60,000 nt of DNA from contig NC_088310.1 in NCBI RefSeq assembly GCF_910592395.1, forward strand, positions 26,803,491 to 26,863,490, given 5' to 3'. The DNA is from Lineus longissimus (taxonomy: Eukaryota; Nemertea; Pilidiophora; Heteronemertea; Lineidae). Shown here piece by piece: positions 28,101 to 34,962 of the stretch (its first letter is position 1; each line of letters starts with the position of its first letter). Under the pieces are notes generated by a model. The model saw only the letters and a list, made by a program, of their open reading frames with translations. It did not search any database and had not been told where the DNA came from. The position numbers and the translations under genes were made by a program.

Positions 28101-31100
28101 ACCTTCTTTTGCTCATTTATAGTACAAAAGGGACATTTTAATCAGGGGTGAATCATCCTGACAATATCAGGCCATTTCACTGGGTACATACTTACTCCCA
28201 TGCATGAGGAGAAGTCGTGTTGTAGGCCCTGTTTGCAAGAGGATGGGGATGAATGAGCTTTGCTGAATACTCTTCAAATGCATGTAGATGGTAGATAAAT
28301 CTAACGGCATATGAGAACGAACATTGAAATGCAAGGAATTTTAAAAGCTGTGGCTTTCAATGCAAGGTGAGCATACAAGAACCTGGAGTGGATGGTCAGC
28401 ATGGTTTACCGCTCCGACCAGGTGGGAGGGATGAAAGCATTTGATCTTCCATTACTGCTATTAGCCGATGGTCAATCAGAACCTATCTCCCACTGCAGCT
28501 TTTCATGTACATTTAATAGACAGATGTTCAACCTTTCCTTACAACTTTACAACCATATCGATGCGAAACTCTTTGGAGATGCTCATGGTCATTACCATTG
28601 GCTTCATTGGGTATGCAGACCATGGCAGCCTCTTGCCTGCACGTAGATTAGGTTGGGAAGACAAATTTTATGATCCACAGCGATAGCACTTCACGTACAC
28701 AAGTCAAAAAGTGATCAATTCACTTTCTTCCATTGAACGTCCCAACCCAGTACTGATATTGAAAGAGAACTCATAACGCTCGCTAAAGAAATAAGTGAAA
28801 CTGCTCCCATGATTGGTTCCCATTGACATTCTCTCAGCATGCTTCATGTTCCATGTTGTTTTTCTACAACATGATTGAATCCGATTCCTACACGAAAGTA
28901 TGAAAGTCAGGTGGGGTGTTGCTTCAAAAAATAAACTGGAAGCAGATCAGACCAGGTGACGAGTCAGGATTCATGACTGCTAATTGTGGCAAGGTATGAG
29001 ATACTAACTTTTGTTAAAAACTTTGGAGAGAAGCTTGAAGCACGCAACTTGCCAAATGATATACTCTGTGTCAGTTGCTTGGCCTCTTTGACTTGAGCCT
29101 CAACTATGCTGAGCTTCAACTTGGGACAAAATGAGCTAAACACAATCTGATCTGCATCGAACTCGTTCTGCAGTCAGAGGTATTTCAAAATTCGGTGATT
29201 GGCAATCTATTGGCCCAAACGTTGGAGTGCCTCTTCAAATTGAATCATATTACACTCACAAAGTATGCTGTTGTGATGGATGGTTCGCATTCTGTTTGAT
29301 ATCAAGAGGACCAAAATATGTTTGGTCATTGATCATTTTACATAAAATGACTGGCAAGTGTATCCTGCTCGGTCTAAAAAAGAAGTTTTTAAACACAAGC
29401 AAGAACATTTTCATTGATTTTAGCTGACACACTACGTGCACTACACAGCAATATCCTGCACAGAGGACCTTCTGTAAAATACCACAGGAGGACTCAGGAC
29501 CGATATTCTATCCCTGTTGGTAGTCTGAGCATTTCACAACACTTACAGGCTCTCTAATGTACTGAATGTCGCTTTGTTGAGTTCTTTTCTCAATACTAGT
29601 ACGTTGGCACTAGAATACAAGGATAGCAAGTGTATTTTGTATCTTGAGCAGGTATAACAACATTGTATTGACAGTGGATCAATTTCTTGGCACCTGTGAA
29701 CTACTGTGGAGGAATCTAACATAGCTTTCTTCTGTTTTAAAAACATATTGCAAGAAACTGATACTGGGTTTCATTTTCAGGTATTACTGGATGTATATGT
29801 TCTGAACATTAGGAAATCTTTGTGCCACCTTTTACCACTTATAAACTGTTTGGACGCTTTATGAAGCATGTCAACCACTCAAAACAGTTGTATTGTATCA
29901 GTCACAAAAGTCTGCATTCATGTAATTACCAATGATCAGACTCCTGTCACTCAAAGTGAAAATTAGGTCAATCTGCATTAAATAATCAGCAAACATTGGA
30001 AAAGAAAGAAACATTTTCATGCAACACTCCAACCAATTATTCATAAATGCTCTGAACACACTTGTTTTGTCAAACAGCGAACCTGGAATGCAGAGCAAAC
30101 ATTAACCCTTCATGGTTCAAGATGTTGCAATGTGTAGACATGTACATGTAGGACTGGTACTAGGCAGCGTTACTTGTTTTTTAAAAAGGTTGCCTAGAAT
30201 GAGCTAACCTCACAGTCTTATTCTAAACCTAACGCCACTGTCTACTGCCGTACTGGTCATGCTGATGTTACCCCATATCCACATAGTGTACTGATCATCT
30301 TCACCGATTCCATTTCACTCCATTTAGCAATTAATTCCGAATAGAGTTTTTCGTCTATACATGTATTTCATGCATGGTACGCCAGGGATCCCTGTCTATA
30401 ATAAAGTGCACTGAAACGCAACAAGTTCGAAAGAATTATCCTACTCACCCTGCAGGGTAGGCGATCGTGCCAGTGTTCGGGTCGACTGCCAGGGCTGCAT
30501 TGCTAGTCACAGTTAGCCCCAGAACCTTCTCAAGGGAAACCTGCAAGTACATAAAGATCTCATCTCAATAATGGCAGCAGAAACAATTGACAGCAAAAAA
30601 CAAAACCCTGTACCAGAAGTTACGAACGTCTTCGAGTGAAGCATCTAATTCTTCTCTGGTGAAACATGTACCATTTCTGATTCTTCTCTTCTGAAACATT
30701 TGTAAATTGTGTACAGCCATTGAGCCAAGCCACAGAGTGCACAGCAAAGGGGCCATTTGTGATGTAACCATGAAAACAAGGATAAAAAGTGGCCACATAC
30801 GACTGGTTAAACCTCAATCAGTCGTCAAGTTGTCATCGCACTCAATATTGTATCCATTTGATCTTAGAAGAAACATCATGCGATTCATTATCACAGATGA
30901 CAGATCGAAAATCATTTTATTTCAGCCCTGTTCCACCCAATTGACTTACCTCCCTCTTGACAGAAGATTTCCGTCCCAGACGATGCATTTCTATAAAGTT
31001 TCCAAGACCACAAAATGCCAAATTTTACCTAAAAGTAAAATCCCACAATTTTTCTCGACTAAGCCGATGTCCATGTATCGCTGATCCTCATAAAATGCCA

Positions 31101-32815
31101 AGACCCCAAATGTTCTACACGCATAACAAACCGATAACAAGTTACAAATGATTACATAGGCCTACCTGTCTGGTTTATATGAGGCCTGTGCATTGTCATA
31201 CAGTCATGTCATACTTGTCATACATGTATATGATGGAAGTGTCAGTGGAACAGGCGTTGGCTTAGCTGCATTGAATTTGAAAGGGGTATGCACTCATCAT
31301 CCATTGAACTACCCTTCAAGTACAGCACATGTTCATGATATTTGGAGGTAACCTGTTTTAGCTTAAAAATTACGGAGCAGATGGTTTATTGGTTCAATTT
31401 CAAGTTTCTATCCACGATTGAATGGAACTGCCAGTGTATTGGATAAAAATCATTTATAATTTTAGTGACTGATTATTTCATATTGAATGAGTATCTGAAA
31501 GTGAAAATGCAACCTGTGTTCATTCATCAGAACCCAATTTTCACAAAATTTTATGGCAGTTTCATTAGAATTGATATTTATGTCACAGGTGATTGACTAA
31601 ATTGAAAGTCATACATGTATGTATGTGCCCAGCAATCAATAAAGCTGACATCTACATTGGAAATGCCCCTCCCTCCAGCCTGAGTAATTACTAATTTAGA
31701 TAATGAATCATACATTTGTACATTGATGCACATGTACAAATGTATGAATGATTCTTTAATGCAGCACACCGTACAAAATAATCTAATTTAGACACCAACA
31801 GACATGACAGAGAGATATTCATTTTAACAAAATCTTCCTCAACCTATTATCCTTTGAAAAACTGAATGTCAGTTTTGCACCCATCCTGAACTTCTTTGGA
31901 CATGTCGGGAATTGGAAGGGACAAAAGTGCAAAGTGTCAAATAAAAATGTATTAACCTATCTGATCAATTTGGCTAACCCACTTCCGCATTTTCATTGTG
32001 AGGACTTCATTGTTAGGTTATTTCTGGCTAGGCACCGGCCATGCATGACAGTTTCTCAATGGTAGCAACTTCATCCTTCATCGGATTGGGCTGCTCAAGA
32101 CGCGATGCCTTTGCAAGTGGCTGTGACAGCGACAATCACTTTTACTATGCAAGAACAGATGAGGATAATGCAAGGTACACATAACATTACATTCCTGTCA
32201 TGTATGCTTTAGGGTAAGGGTCTTTTCCAGTGCTAATTAGTGACAGCATTCCATTCTTACATGAATTTAAAGTAATGCACTATTTCCAGAAAATATTCGG
32301 CTCTTCAAAGTGTTTCCACTTGCCTTTTGTAAGTTTTAAGCCAACACACCAATAACCCAAGGGCATAGGCCTTCATGCATGTTAAATGTACCCACTGTCA
32401 CTTTGACTGAAAAGACTTTATTCTATGACATGTTGTCAAGTTTGGAGTATTCATTTTTCTGCGAGTGTAACATGTTTTCTGTAAAGTGTCAGTTGCAATT
32501 ATTGTCAGTCATGGCACGCAATATCTGTTGTATGTGTTACAGTGACACTCACTATCAGTGATAGTGAGTGTCACTGTAACACATCACGGACTGATTCAGG
32601 CTGGGATACATGTATAAATTGCCTATTGTGTTCCCTTCATGCTGGTTATTGGTAACTGAGATACTGATAGTATCAGTATCAGACAAATCTGAGCTAGACA
32701 ATCCAATATCATGCCAACATCATTCAACGCGTGTACTCACCCTTTCTGTGATTGGCACTGGACGACTTTTCCGTTTAAGAGATGGAGATCTCACAATCTT
32801 CCTGTGCCTATCCAT
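3949..32815 (-). CDS. MAPKBP1: MAPKBP1/WDR62-family WD40 scaffold protein, C-terminus incomplete in window
   Basis: This multi-exon gene encodes an orthologue of the vertebrate paralogues MAPKBP1 and WDR62, scaffolds that bind JNK-pathway kinases and act at centrosomes and spindle poles. Reading the minus strand, 25 exons join with consistent phases into one frame of about 1271 codons; human MAPKBP1 and WDR62 are about 1515 residues, so roughly the last 250 are missing or in weak exons below 3.9 kb. Exons: 32741-32815, 30449-30540, 22525-22645, 19152-19244, 18269-18385, 17593-17688, 17136-17318, 16807-16967, 16051-16387, 15664-15836, 15348-15439, 14943-15145, 14656-14783, 14289-14540, 14010-14120, 13590-13761, 8960-9232, 8027-8180, 6591-6685, 6290-6421, 5929-6110, 5634-5740, 5283-5426, 4337-4479, 3949-4124. 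Residues about 30-720 form two beta-propellers. The rest is acidic and disordered with short conserved islands ([23 protein letters not shown]). I cannot tell which paralogue it is nearer to; it may predate their split. Confidence 0.93.
4337..4479 (-). CDS. MAPKBP1: MAPKBP1 exon, acidic linker
   Basis: [20 protein letters not shown], then [20 protein letters not shown] and FIEDDTAK. Phase 1 in, phase 0 out, with a weaker GTCAGT donor. Confidence 0.87.
4480..5282 (-). other. MAPKBP1 intron, nothing notable
   Basis: An 803-bp intron between exons whose phases match (1 to 1). No conserved peptide or repeat was seen. Confidence 0.6.
5283..5426 (-). CDS. MAPKBP1: MAPKBP1 exon, [11 protein letters not shown] helix and acidic run
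   Basis: [20 protein letters not shown], then [20 protein letters not shown]. Phase 1 in and out, which fits both neighbours. The donor is GTAAAG. Confidence 0.87.
5634..5740 (-). CDS. MAPKBP1: MAPKBP1 exon, RRRRNRIL basic patch
   Basis: [20 protein letters not shown] then [14 protein letters not shown]: a basic patch followed by Ser/Thr-acidic residues. Phase 2 in, phase 1 out. Confidence 0.88.
5929..6110 (-). CDS. MAPKBP1: MAPKBP1 exon, acidic run before [12 protein letters not shown]
   Basis: Begins [17 protein letters not shown] and ends with an acidic run, then [18 protein letters not shown]. This resembles EDGIVYPEPSDNPTMDTSE in human MAPKBP1. Phase 0 in, phase 2 out. Confidence 0.9.
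6290..6421 (-). CDS. MAPKBP1: MAPKBP1 exon, poly-Asp stretch
   Basis: 44 codons beginning [10 protein letters not shown], then eight consecutive Asp, then [20 protein letters not shown]. Phase 0 at both ends, so it too could be skipped without a frameshift. Confidence 0.9.
6591..6685 (-). CDS. MAPKBP1: MAPKBP1 exon, charged helix
   Basis: [20 protein letters not shown] then [12 protein letters not shown], a basic and probably helical segment. Phase 1 in, phase 0 out; GTAAGA donor. Confidence 0.9.
6686..8026 (-). other. MAPKBP1 intron, nothing notable
   Basis: A 1.34-kb intron. It has a short duplicated phrase near 7126-7160 (TTATGCCTGATCACCCA twice). The open frames at 7350-7620 lack coding signals. 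Confidence 0.6.
8027..8180 (-). CDS. MAPKBP1: MAPKBP1 exon with GRWAQRV motif
   Basis: Begins [20 protein letters not shown] and continues [18 protein letters not shown], matching GRWAER...LKTILD in WDR62. Phase 0 in, phase 1 out. Confidence 0.93.
8181..8959 (-). other. MAPKBP1 intron downstream of the repeat-bearing exon
   Basis: A 779-bp stretch with no recognisable coding sequence. It and the next intron flank the probable cassette exon. Confidence 0.55.
8960..9232 (-). CDS. MAPKBP1: MAPKBP1 phase-0 repeat-bearing exon, probably alternative
   Basis: Exactly 91 open codons between an acceptor (AATTGTAG) and a GTAAGG donor. It begins [20 protein letters not shown] and ends IRPKDKSG. Because it is phase 0 on both sides and the exons around it also join in phase 0, it can be included or skipped without breaking the frame. 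The peptide is made of about 23-residue diverged repeats built on LP.TKPEE. I know no counterpart in vertebrate family members. The open frame and both splice sites are seen; use in mRNA is inferred. Confidence 0.75.
12282..12504. mobile_element. Fold-back MITE, copy 1
   Basis: Two 100-bp arms differing at about 2 positions flank a 23-bp spacer. The ends are TGTGACCCGCTC and its complement, giving 223 bp in all. It is flanked by TA on both sides, which fits a 2-bp target duplication. It is non-coding and would need transposase from elsewhere. A second copy of equal length lies at 19933-20155. The superfamily cannot be set from two copies. Confidence 0.9.
12740..12835. repeat. Dispersed repeat, copy A
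   Basis: Shares GTCCAATACAA, CAGACC and GTGGGTGAAATYGAC with 23893-23982, plus a preceding TAATGAGG...AAAGGT segment. The copies are diverged. The family is not recognised. Confidence 0.5.
13590..13761 (-). CDS. MAPKBP1: MAPKBP1 exon 16, acidic linker with LPSWAKK motif
   Basis: A strongly acidic segment ([18 protein letters not shown]) is followed by [12 protein letters not shown], matching LPLWAKR in WDR62 just after its propellers. Phase 2 in, phase 0 out. Confidence 0.94.
14010..14120 (-). CDS. MAPKBP1: MAPKBP1 exon 15, end of second propeller
   Basis: [20 protein letters not shown] closes the propeller (SGDSC-IFVW in human). The following [11 protein letters not shown] helix is also conserved. 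Phase 2 in and out. Confidence 0.96.
14289..14540 (-). CDS. MAPKBP1: MAPKBP1 exon 14, second propeller
   Basis: Begins [20 protein letters not shown]. It then has [18 protein letters not shown] and [13 protein letters not shown], ending ISVSGDG. These match human WDR62 almost residue for residue. Confidence 0.97.
14656..14783 (-). CDS. MAPKBP1: MAPKBP1 exon 13, second propeller
   Basis: Contains [20 protein letters not shown] then HDRNV, the KTTLYDMD blade. Phase 0 in, phase 2 out. Confidence 0.96.
14943..15145 (-). CDS. MAPKBP1: MAPKBP1 exon 12, second propeller
   Basis: Contains [32 protein letters not shown] and [16 protein letters not shown], all strongly conserved in MAPKBP1 and WDR62. 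Phase 1 in, phase 0 out. Confidence 0.96.
15348..15439 (-). CDS. MAPKBP1: MAPKBP1 exon 11, second propeller
   Basis: [20 protein letters not shown] then [11 protein letters not shown], the EAHDxEVLCLEYS blade of the family. Phase 2 in, phase 1 out. Confidence 0.95.
15664..15836 (-). CDS. MAPKBP1: MAPKBP1 exon 10, second propeller
   Basis: Begins [12 protein letters not shown] and ends [17 protein letters not shown], matching the VSPxGQHLASGDRxGxLR motif of the human proteins. Phase 0 in, phase 2 out. Confidence 0.96.
16051..16387 (-). CDS. MAPKBP1: MAPKBP1 exon 9, largest exon, two WD40 blades
   Basis: 112 codons with the conserved blocks [33 protein letters not shown] and [20 protein letters not shown]. 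This is the most diagnostic exon, close to both human paralogues. Ends RRNIYSH in phase 0. Confidence 0.97.
16807..16967 (-). CDS. MAPKBP1: MAPKBP1 exon 8, WD40 blade
   Basis: Includes [20 protein letters not shown] and [17 protein letters not shown], the last blade of the first propeller and its linker. Phase 0 in, phase 2 out. Confidence 0.95.
17136..17318 (-). CDS. MAPKBP1: MAPKBP1 exon 7, WD40 blade
   Basis: 61 codons including [26 protein letters not shown] and [18 protein letters not shown], matching the GRSGxLGxxxNNxFxxVACG signature of the family. The acceptor could be 17318 or 17316; 17318 keeps the frame. Confidence 0.95.
17593..17688 (-). CDS. MAPKBP1: MAPKBP1 exon 6, WD40 blade
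   Basis: 32 codons, [20 protein letters not shown] then [12 protein letters not shown]. Phase 0 at both ends. The intron upstream carries a SINE insertion. Confidence 0.95.
17764..18171 (-). mobile_element. tRNA-derived SINE with 13-bp target-site duplication
   Basis: A 408-bp insertion in a MAPKBP1 intron, flanked by exact 13-bp duplications (AATGCTTTGATAC at 17751-17763 and 18172-18184). On the minus strand the head reads like a tRNA: box A TGGCCTAGTGG (18150-18160) and a box-B-like GGGTTCG...GATCCC (about 18104-18118). The far end is a GAAGAA simple repeat typical of a SINE tail. An identical box A also occurs on the plus strand at 17890-17900, suggesting a composite of two tRNA-like units. 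It is non-coding and depends on LINE machinery. The intact duplication implies a fairly recent insertion. Confidence 0.88.
18269..18385 (-). CDS. MAPKBP1: MAPKBP1 exon 5, WD40 blade
   Basis: 39 codons, [20 protein letters not shown] then NVWNWK, ending NKVSSK. The (Y/S)QHDMxVNVW motif is specific to this family. Phase 0 at both ends. Confidence 0.95.
18386..19151 (-). other. MAPKBP1 intron, nothing notable
   Basis: 766 bp without recognisable coding sequence, repeat or RNA signal. Confidence 0.6.
19152..19244 (-). CDS. MAPKBP1: MAPKBP1 exon 4, WD40 blade
   Basis: 31 codons beginning [20 protein letters not shown] and ending GHKFGISCV, with a classic WD dipeptide. Phase 0 at both ends; GTACGT donor. 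Confidence 0.95.
19933..20155. mobile_element. Fold-back MITE, copy 2 (inverted relative to copy 1)
   Basis: Also 223 bp, with the same arms and a spacer that is the reverse complement of copy 1's spacer apart from one base. The two copies therefore sit in opposite orientations within the same gene. The arms differ slightly more than in copy 1 (for example TGTGACTCGCTCTGCC at the left end). Flanking bases are AA on both sides, not TA. Confidence 0.9.
21285..21740. repeat. Diverged tandem duplications
   Basis: A unit of roughly 130 bp recurs (TCAACTACTTAG, CAGATCTTG, AGGTAGAC.GCCAGACT). It is followed by two copies of a second unit with TCTGGCCTAACGAAGGGTGT / TCTAGCCTCATGTAGGGTGT and CAGTATCC.TATT. 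Function is unknown. Confidence 0.5.
22525..22645 (-). CDS. MAPKBP1: MAPKBP1 exon 3, WD40 blade
   Basis: Reads [20 protein letters not shown] then [20 protein letters not shown], the first full WD40 blade. It completes a glycine split with exon 2 and ends in phase 0. Confidence 0.95.
22646..30448 (-). other. Largest MAPKBP1 intron (7.8 kb)
   Basis: The neighbouring exons join through a split glycine codon, so no coding exon is missing. Apart from one dispersed repeat (23893-23982) I saw no gene, RNA or clear transposon. Short open frames here (25425-25754, 26352-26609, 27796-28044) have no recognisable homology. Confidence 0.6.
23893..23982. repeat. Dispersed repeat, copy B
   Basis: Partner of 12740-12835 in the same orientation, diverged, within MAPKBP1 intron 2. 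Confidence 0.5.
30449..30540 (-). CDS. MAPKBP1: MAPKBP1 exon 2, entry to first propeller
   Basis: Begins [20 protein letters not shown] and ends IAYPAG, the diagnostic entry to the first propeller of MAPKBP1/WDR62 ([10 protein letters not shown] in the human proteins). Phase 0 in, phase 2 out; GTGAGT donor. Confidence 0.95.
31708..31747. repeat. Short hairpin
   Basis: TCATACATTTGTACAT and its exact complement are separated by 8 bases. Probably a tiny inverted-repeat remnant in intron 1. Confidence 0.7.
32533..32583. repeat. Perfect 25-bp-arm palindrome
   Basis: TGTGTTACAGTGACACTCAC begins a 25-bp arm that is exactly complementary to 32559-32583 with a single central base. It lies 158 bp from MAPKBP1 exon 1, inside intron 1. 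Confidence 0.9.
32741..32815 (-). CDS. MAPKBP1: MAPKBP1 exon 1 (start codon)
   Basis: Encodes 25 residues beginning [18 protein letters not shown], the basic RSPS stretch seen before the first propeller in the family, and ends in phase 0 at a GTGAGT donor. The frame stays open upstream to a possible acceptor (TTGCAG before 32839), so the exon may extend to 32839 and be spliced to an unseen 5' exon. The ATG at 32813-32815 is the first in that stretch. Confidence 0.75.
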
Positions 32816-33620
32816 AATCCATTCAGACGTGTTGTTATCCTGCAACCAAACGAAAATTGTAACGTTCGGTGGACCCCCTATTACACGATCAAGGACAAAG
32901 TGTCACACTGTCAAAGGCTGAAAGGGCGATCAAAGTGGTCGAGAGAGAGCAGAGTGACCAAAGTTACTTAGTTATTGGGACAGGTAGAGGCAATCAAAAA
33001 ACAACACCAACAATGTCGAGTAAACACTTCATTACAAAACGTTAAATAAATTTGCTTCGATTCGAGTCAAACTTCAAAGGTTGATTTCAGCCTTGATGAT
33101 CAACTACAACGTCAATGACGACATGATGTCCTGGACTACATTCACTGTAACTCGACTTGTACCAACAACAGACAGCCGTCTACGACTAGACTACTAGCTT
33201 CCACACACAACCATGAACTTGATCCAGGAGCACTGTTGATACACACTGCTCTCATCAAAACAACAGTACAGTTCACACTTGACTGTACTACAGGTGCGAG
33301 ACCAATACAAAAGGCTAAGCAAAATGGAAAAAGACCGACAAAACGTTGAATTAACAATTGATTTTGAATTCCTTTGCTTTGTTACATCCTTGAAATATTG
33401 TTTAACAGTTAGAGGGTGTTATTCAAACAGTAAATATTGGTAGATTGTGTAAAATCCTCACATAAATATCAGAAATAAACCAACATCTGCGCCCAGTTGG
33501 TACTACTGTCACGTCGCTGATAAAAATTGAAAGTTAGTTTCTATTTCTATCACCAGGCGACACTTGCGGTTGCGGTACACTCCGGACGCTGTTATCTTGA
33601 CACTATCTCAGATTTGATAC

Positions 33621-33715
33621 TCACCATGGTGAATTCACCGTTCACCATGGTGAAATCAGAGTTAACCATGCTCACCATGGTAAATATTTCTCACCGTCCC
33701 AATTCACCATGGTGA
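33621..33715. promoter_or_regulatory. Cluster of four TCACCATGGTGA palindromes
   Basis: Perfect 12-bp copies at 33621-33632, 33642-33653 and 33704-33715, and an 11/12 copy at 33672-33683. Two of them extend to the 14-bp palindrome TTCACCATGGTGAA. Spacing is 21, 30 and 32 bp. This resembles an array of binding sites for a dimeric factor, though it could be a repeat remnant. Confidence 0.6.
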
Positions 33716-33826
33716 AGTGCTATACTTATACTATAACCCTGTTGACTATAAATAGGCTAATTGCGCATTTGAGCGATGCGGCGAACGTATTTGGAGACAA
33801 TAAAAATTTTGATGACCAAAAATTAT

Positions 33827-33867
33827 GGGGGGGGGGGGCGTGCGGCCGGTGCGCCCCCCCCCCCCCC
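33827..33867. repeat. Poly-G / poly-C hairpin
   Basis: A run of about 12 G, then CGTGCGGCCGGTGCG, then about 14 C, forms a self-complementary structure around a GC-rich centre. Run lengths in such a tract are prone to sequencing error. Confidence 0.8.
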
Positions 33868-33919
33868 AGGTCTGGTTGCGCCAGCATCTCCTGTCTATCA
33901 GGTCTGATTGTGACAGCAT
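33868..33919. repeat. Inverted repeat, left arm
   Basis: AGGTCTGGTTGCGCCAGCAT begins an arm complementary with few mismatches to 34418-34470. Further diverged direct copies of the TATCAGGTCTGGTTGTGRCAGCAT unit follow, to about 33990. Confidence 0.75.
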
Positions 33920-34417
33920 ATGCTGTATTATCAGGTCTGGTTGTGGCAGCATGTTATTGTATAGTTGCAGTATATGCTGTCTCTTCAGGTTTGGTGTTCT
34001 GATTTCATGCAATCTCTTTATGAAAATGATCAGGTATTCACCATGTGAAAATGAGACACATTTTTCCTAAAGGTGGAGACAAGGTCCACCCTGTCGAAAC
34101 ATGGTGCACTACGTTGGGAGAGTACACATCTAGATCAGACAGAGTACGCATAGTGAAGGGACATAGCACATCCAGCAAAGACTTGTTACTCTCTCTGGCA
34201 ACATGGCGAGCTATGATGGGGAGGACACATCCAGAAGAGGTATGGTGCACTACTGTCTCATTGGCCGAAAGTCATTTCTGCAGGTAGAGCGGCGGTAAAA
34301 TACACAGGCCTGTTCAGTGGAAAACAGAAATGTCCTCGTTTTTCACTTTCGCTCCGATGTCTTTGAACAGAGTGACAGGTTCGTGTACTACAGGGTGGCC
34401 AAATTCTGACATACAGC

Positions 34418-34470
34418 ATGCTGTCACAACCAGACCTGATAGACAGGAGATGCTGGCACAACCAGACCTG
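34418..34470. repeat. Inverted repeat, right arm
   Basis: ATGCTGTCACAACCAGACCT begins the partner of 33868-33919. The pair spans about 600 bp and may be the ends of a decayed fold-back element. Confidence 0.75.
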
Positions 34471-34962
34471 ATGAGATTACGTAGACCATCGAGAAGGACT
34501 GCTCACTCTGGCAAGATTGGATTATGGATCATTCATTTTTCTCACCAAGTTTTACCCAGGGGACAGGAGTGTTTAATGGACAACTCTACAAAGACGCCAC
34601 AGAAGGAGAAACAATCGGACATTGTCTCTCTTATCGTCCTTTGGGTTACGGAACATGCCTTATGCATTTTCACAGCTCGGCAAACGTACATGTACAAGTT
34701 TGTATGCTAAAGCCAAGCCCACATTTGGACAATGCCAGTCATACTTTTGACAATGCTGCTCATATTGATCCATTGACAGAACAAAAGACTCTCGTGAGCA
34801 GGTAACTGCTAGCCGGCCTGGGAGTATAAGTGCCCGGATGCTGTGACGTAAAATGTATTGTCTTTGGTCATGATCGGTCGCGGTTGATTTGAACGCCAGT
34901 CAGTTGGTGTGGGAGCTGCGGAGAACATCGCGGGAACACTTTCTCCGATTTCAAACGTAAAA

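Larger units (their letters stand above)
30541..32740 (-). other. MAPKBP1 intron 1
   Basis: A 2.2-kb intron between exons 1 and 2 (phase 0 to 0). It contains a 16-bp-arm hairpin at 31708-31747 and a 51-bp perfect palindrome at 32533-32583. The plus-strand open frame at 30707-31084 has no coding support. Confidence 0.6.
32840..34962. promoter_or_regulatory. Intergenic region between MAPKBP1 and the small plus-strand gene; likely divergent promoters
   Basis: The two flanking genes point away from each other, so this 2.1-kb region should hold both promoters. It contains four CCATGG-centred palindromes (33621-33715), a poly-G/poly-C hairpin (about 33827-33867), and a 53-bp inverted repeat pair (33868-33919 with 34418-34470). 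A TGACGTAA cAMP-response-like site lies near 34845, about 110 bp before the ATG at 34963. Promoter role is inferred from position only. Confidence 0.5.

Noticed and set aside
30707-31084. Plus-strand 125-codon open frame in MAPKBP1 intron 1
   Set aside because: Codon use and peptide look random, and there is no promoter or related protein that I recognise.
33142-33357. Minus-strand frame with a hydrophobic start, considered as a 5' coding exon of MAPKBP1
   Set aside because: It does not join in frame to exon 1 and resembles no family N-terminus.
33709-34070. Overlapping open frames on both strands around the poly-G/poly-C tract
   Set aside because: They fall in repeat and homopolymer sequence with skewed composition and no conserved motif.
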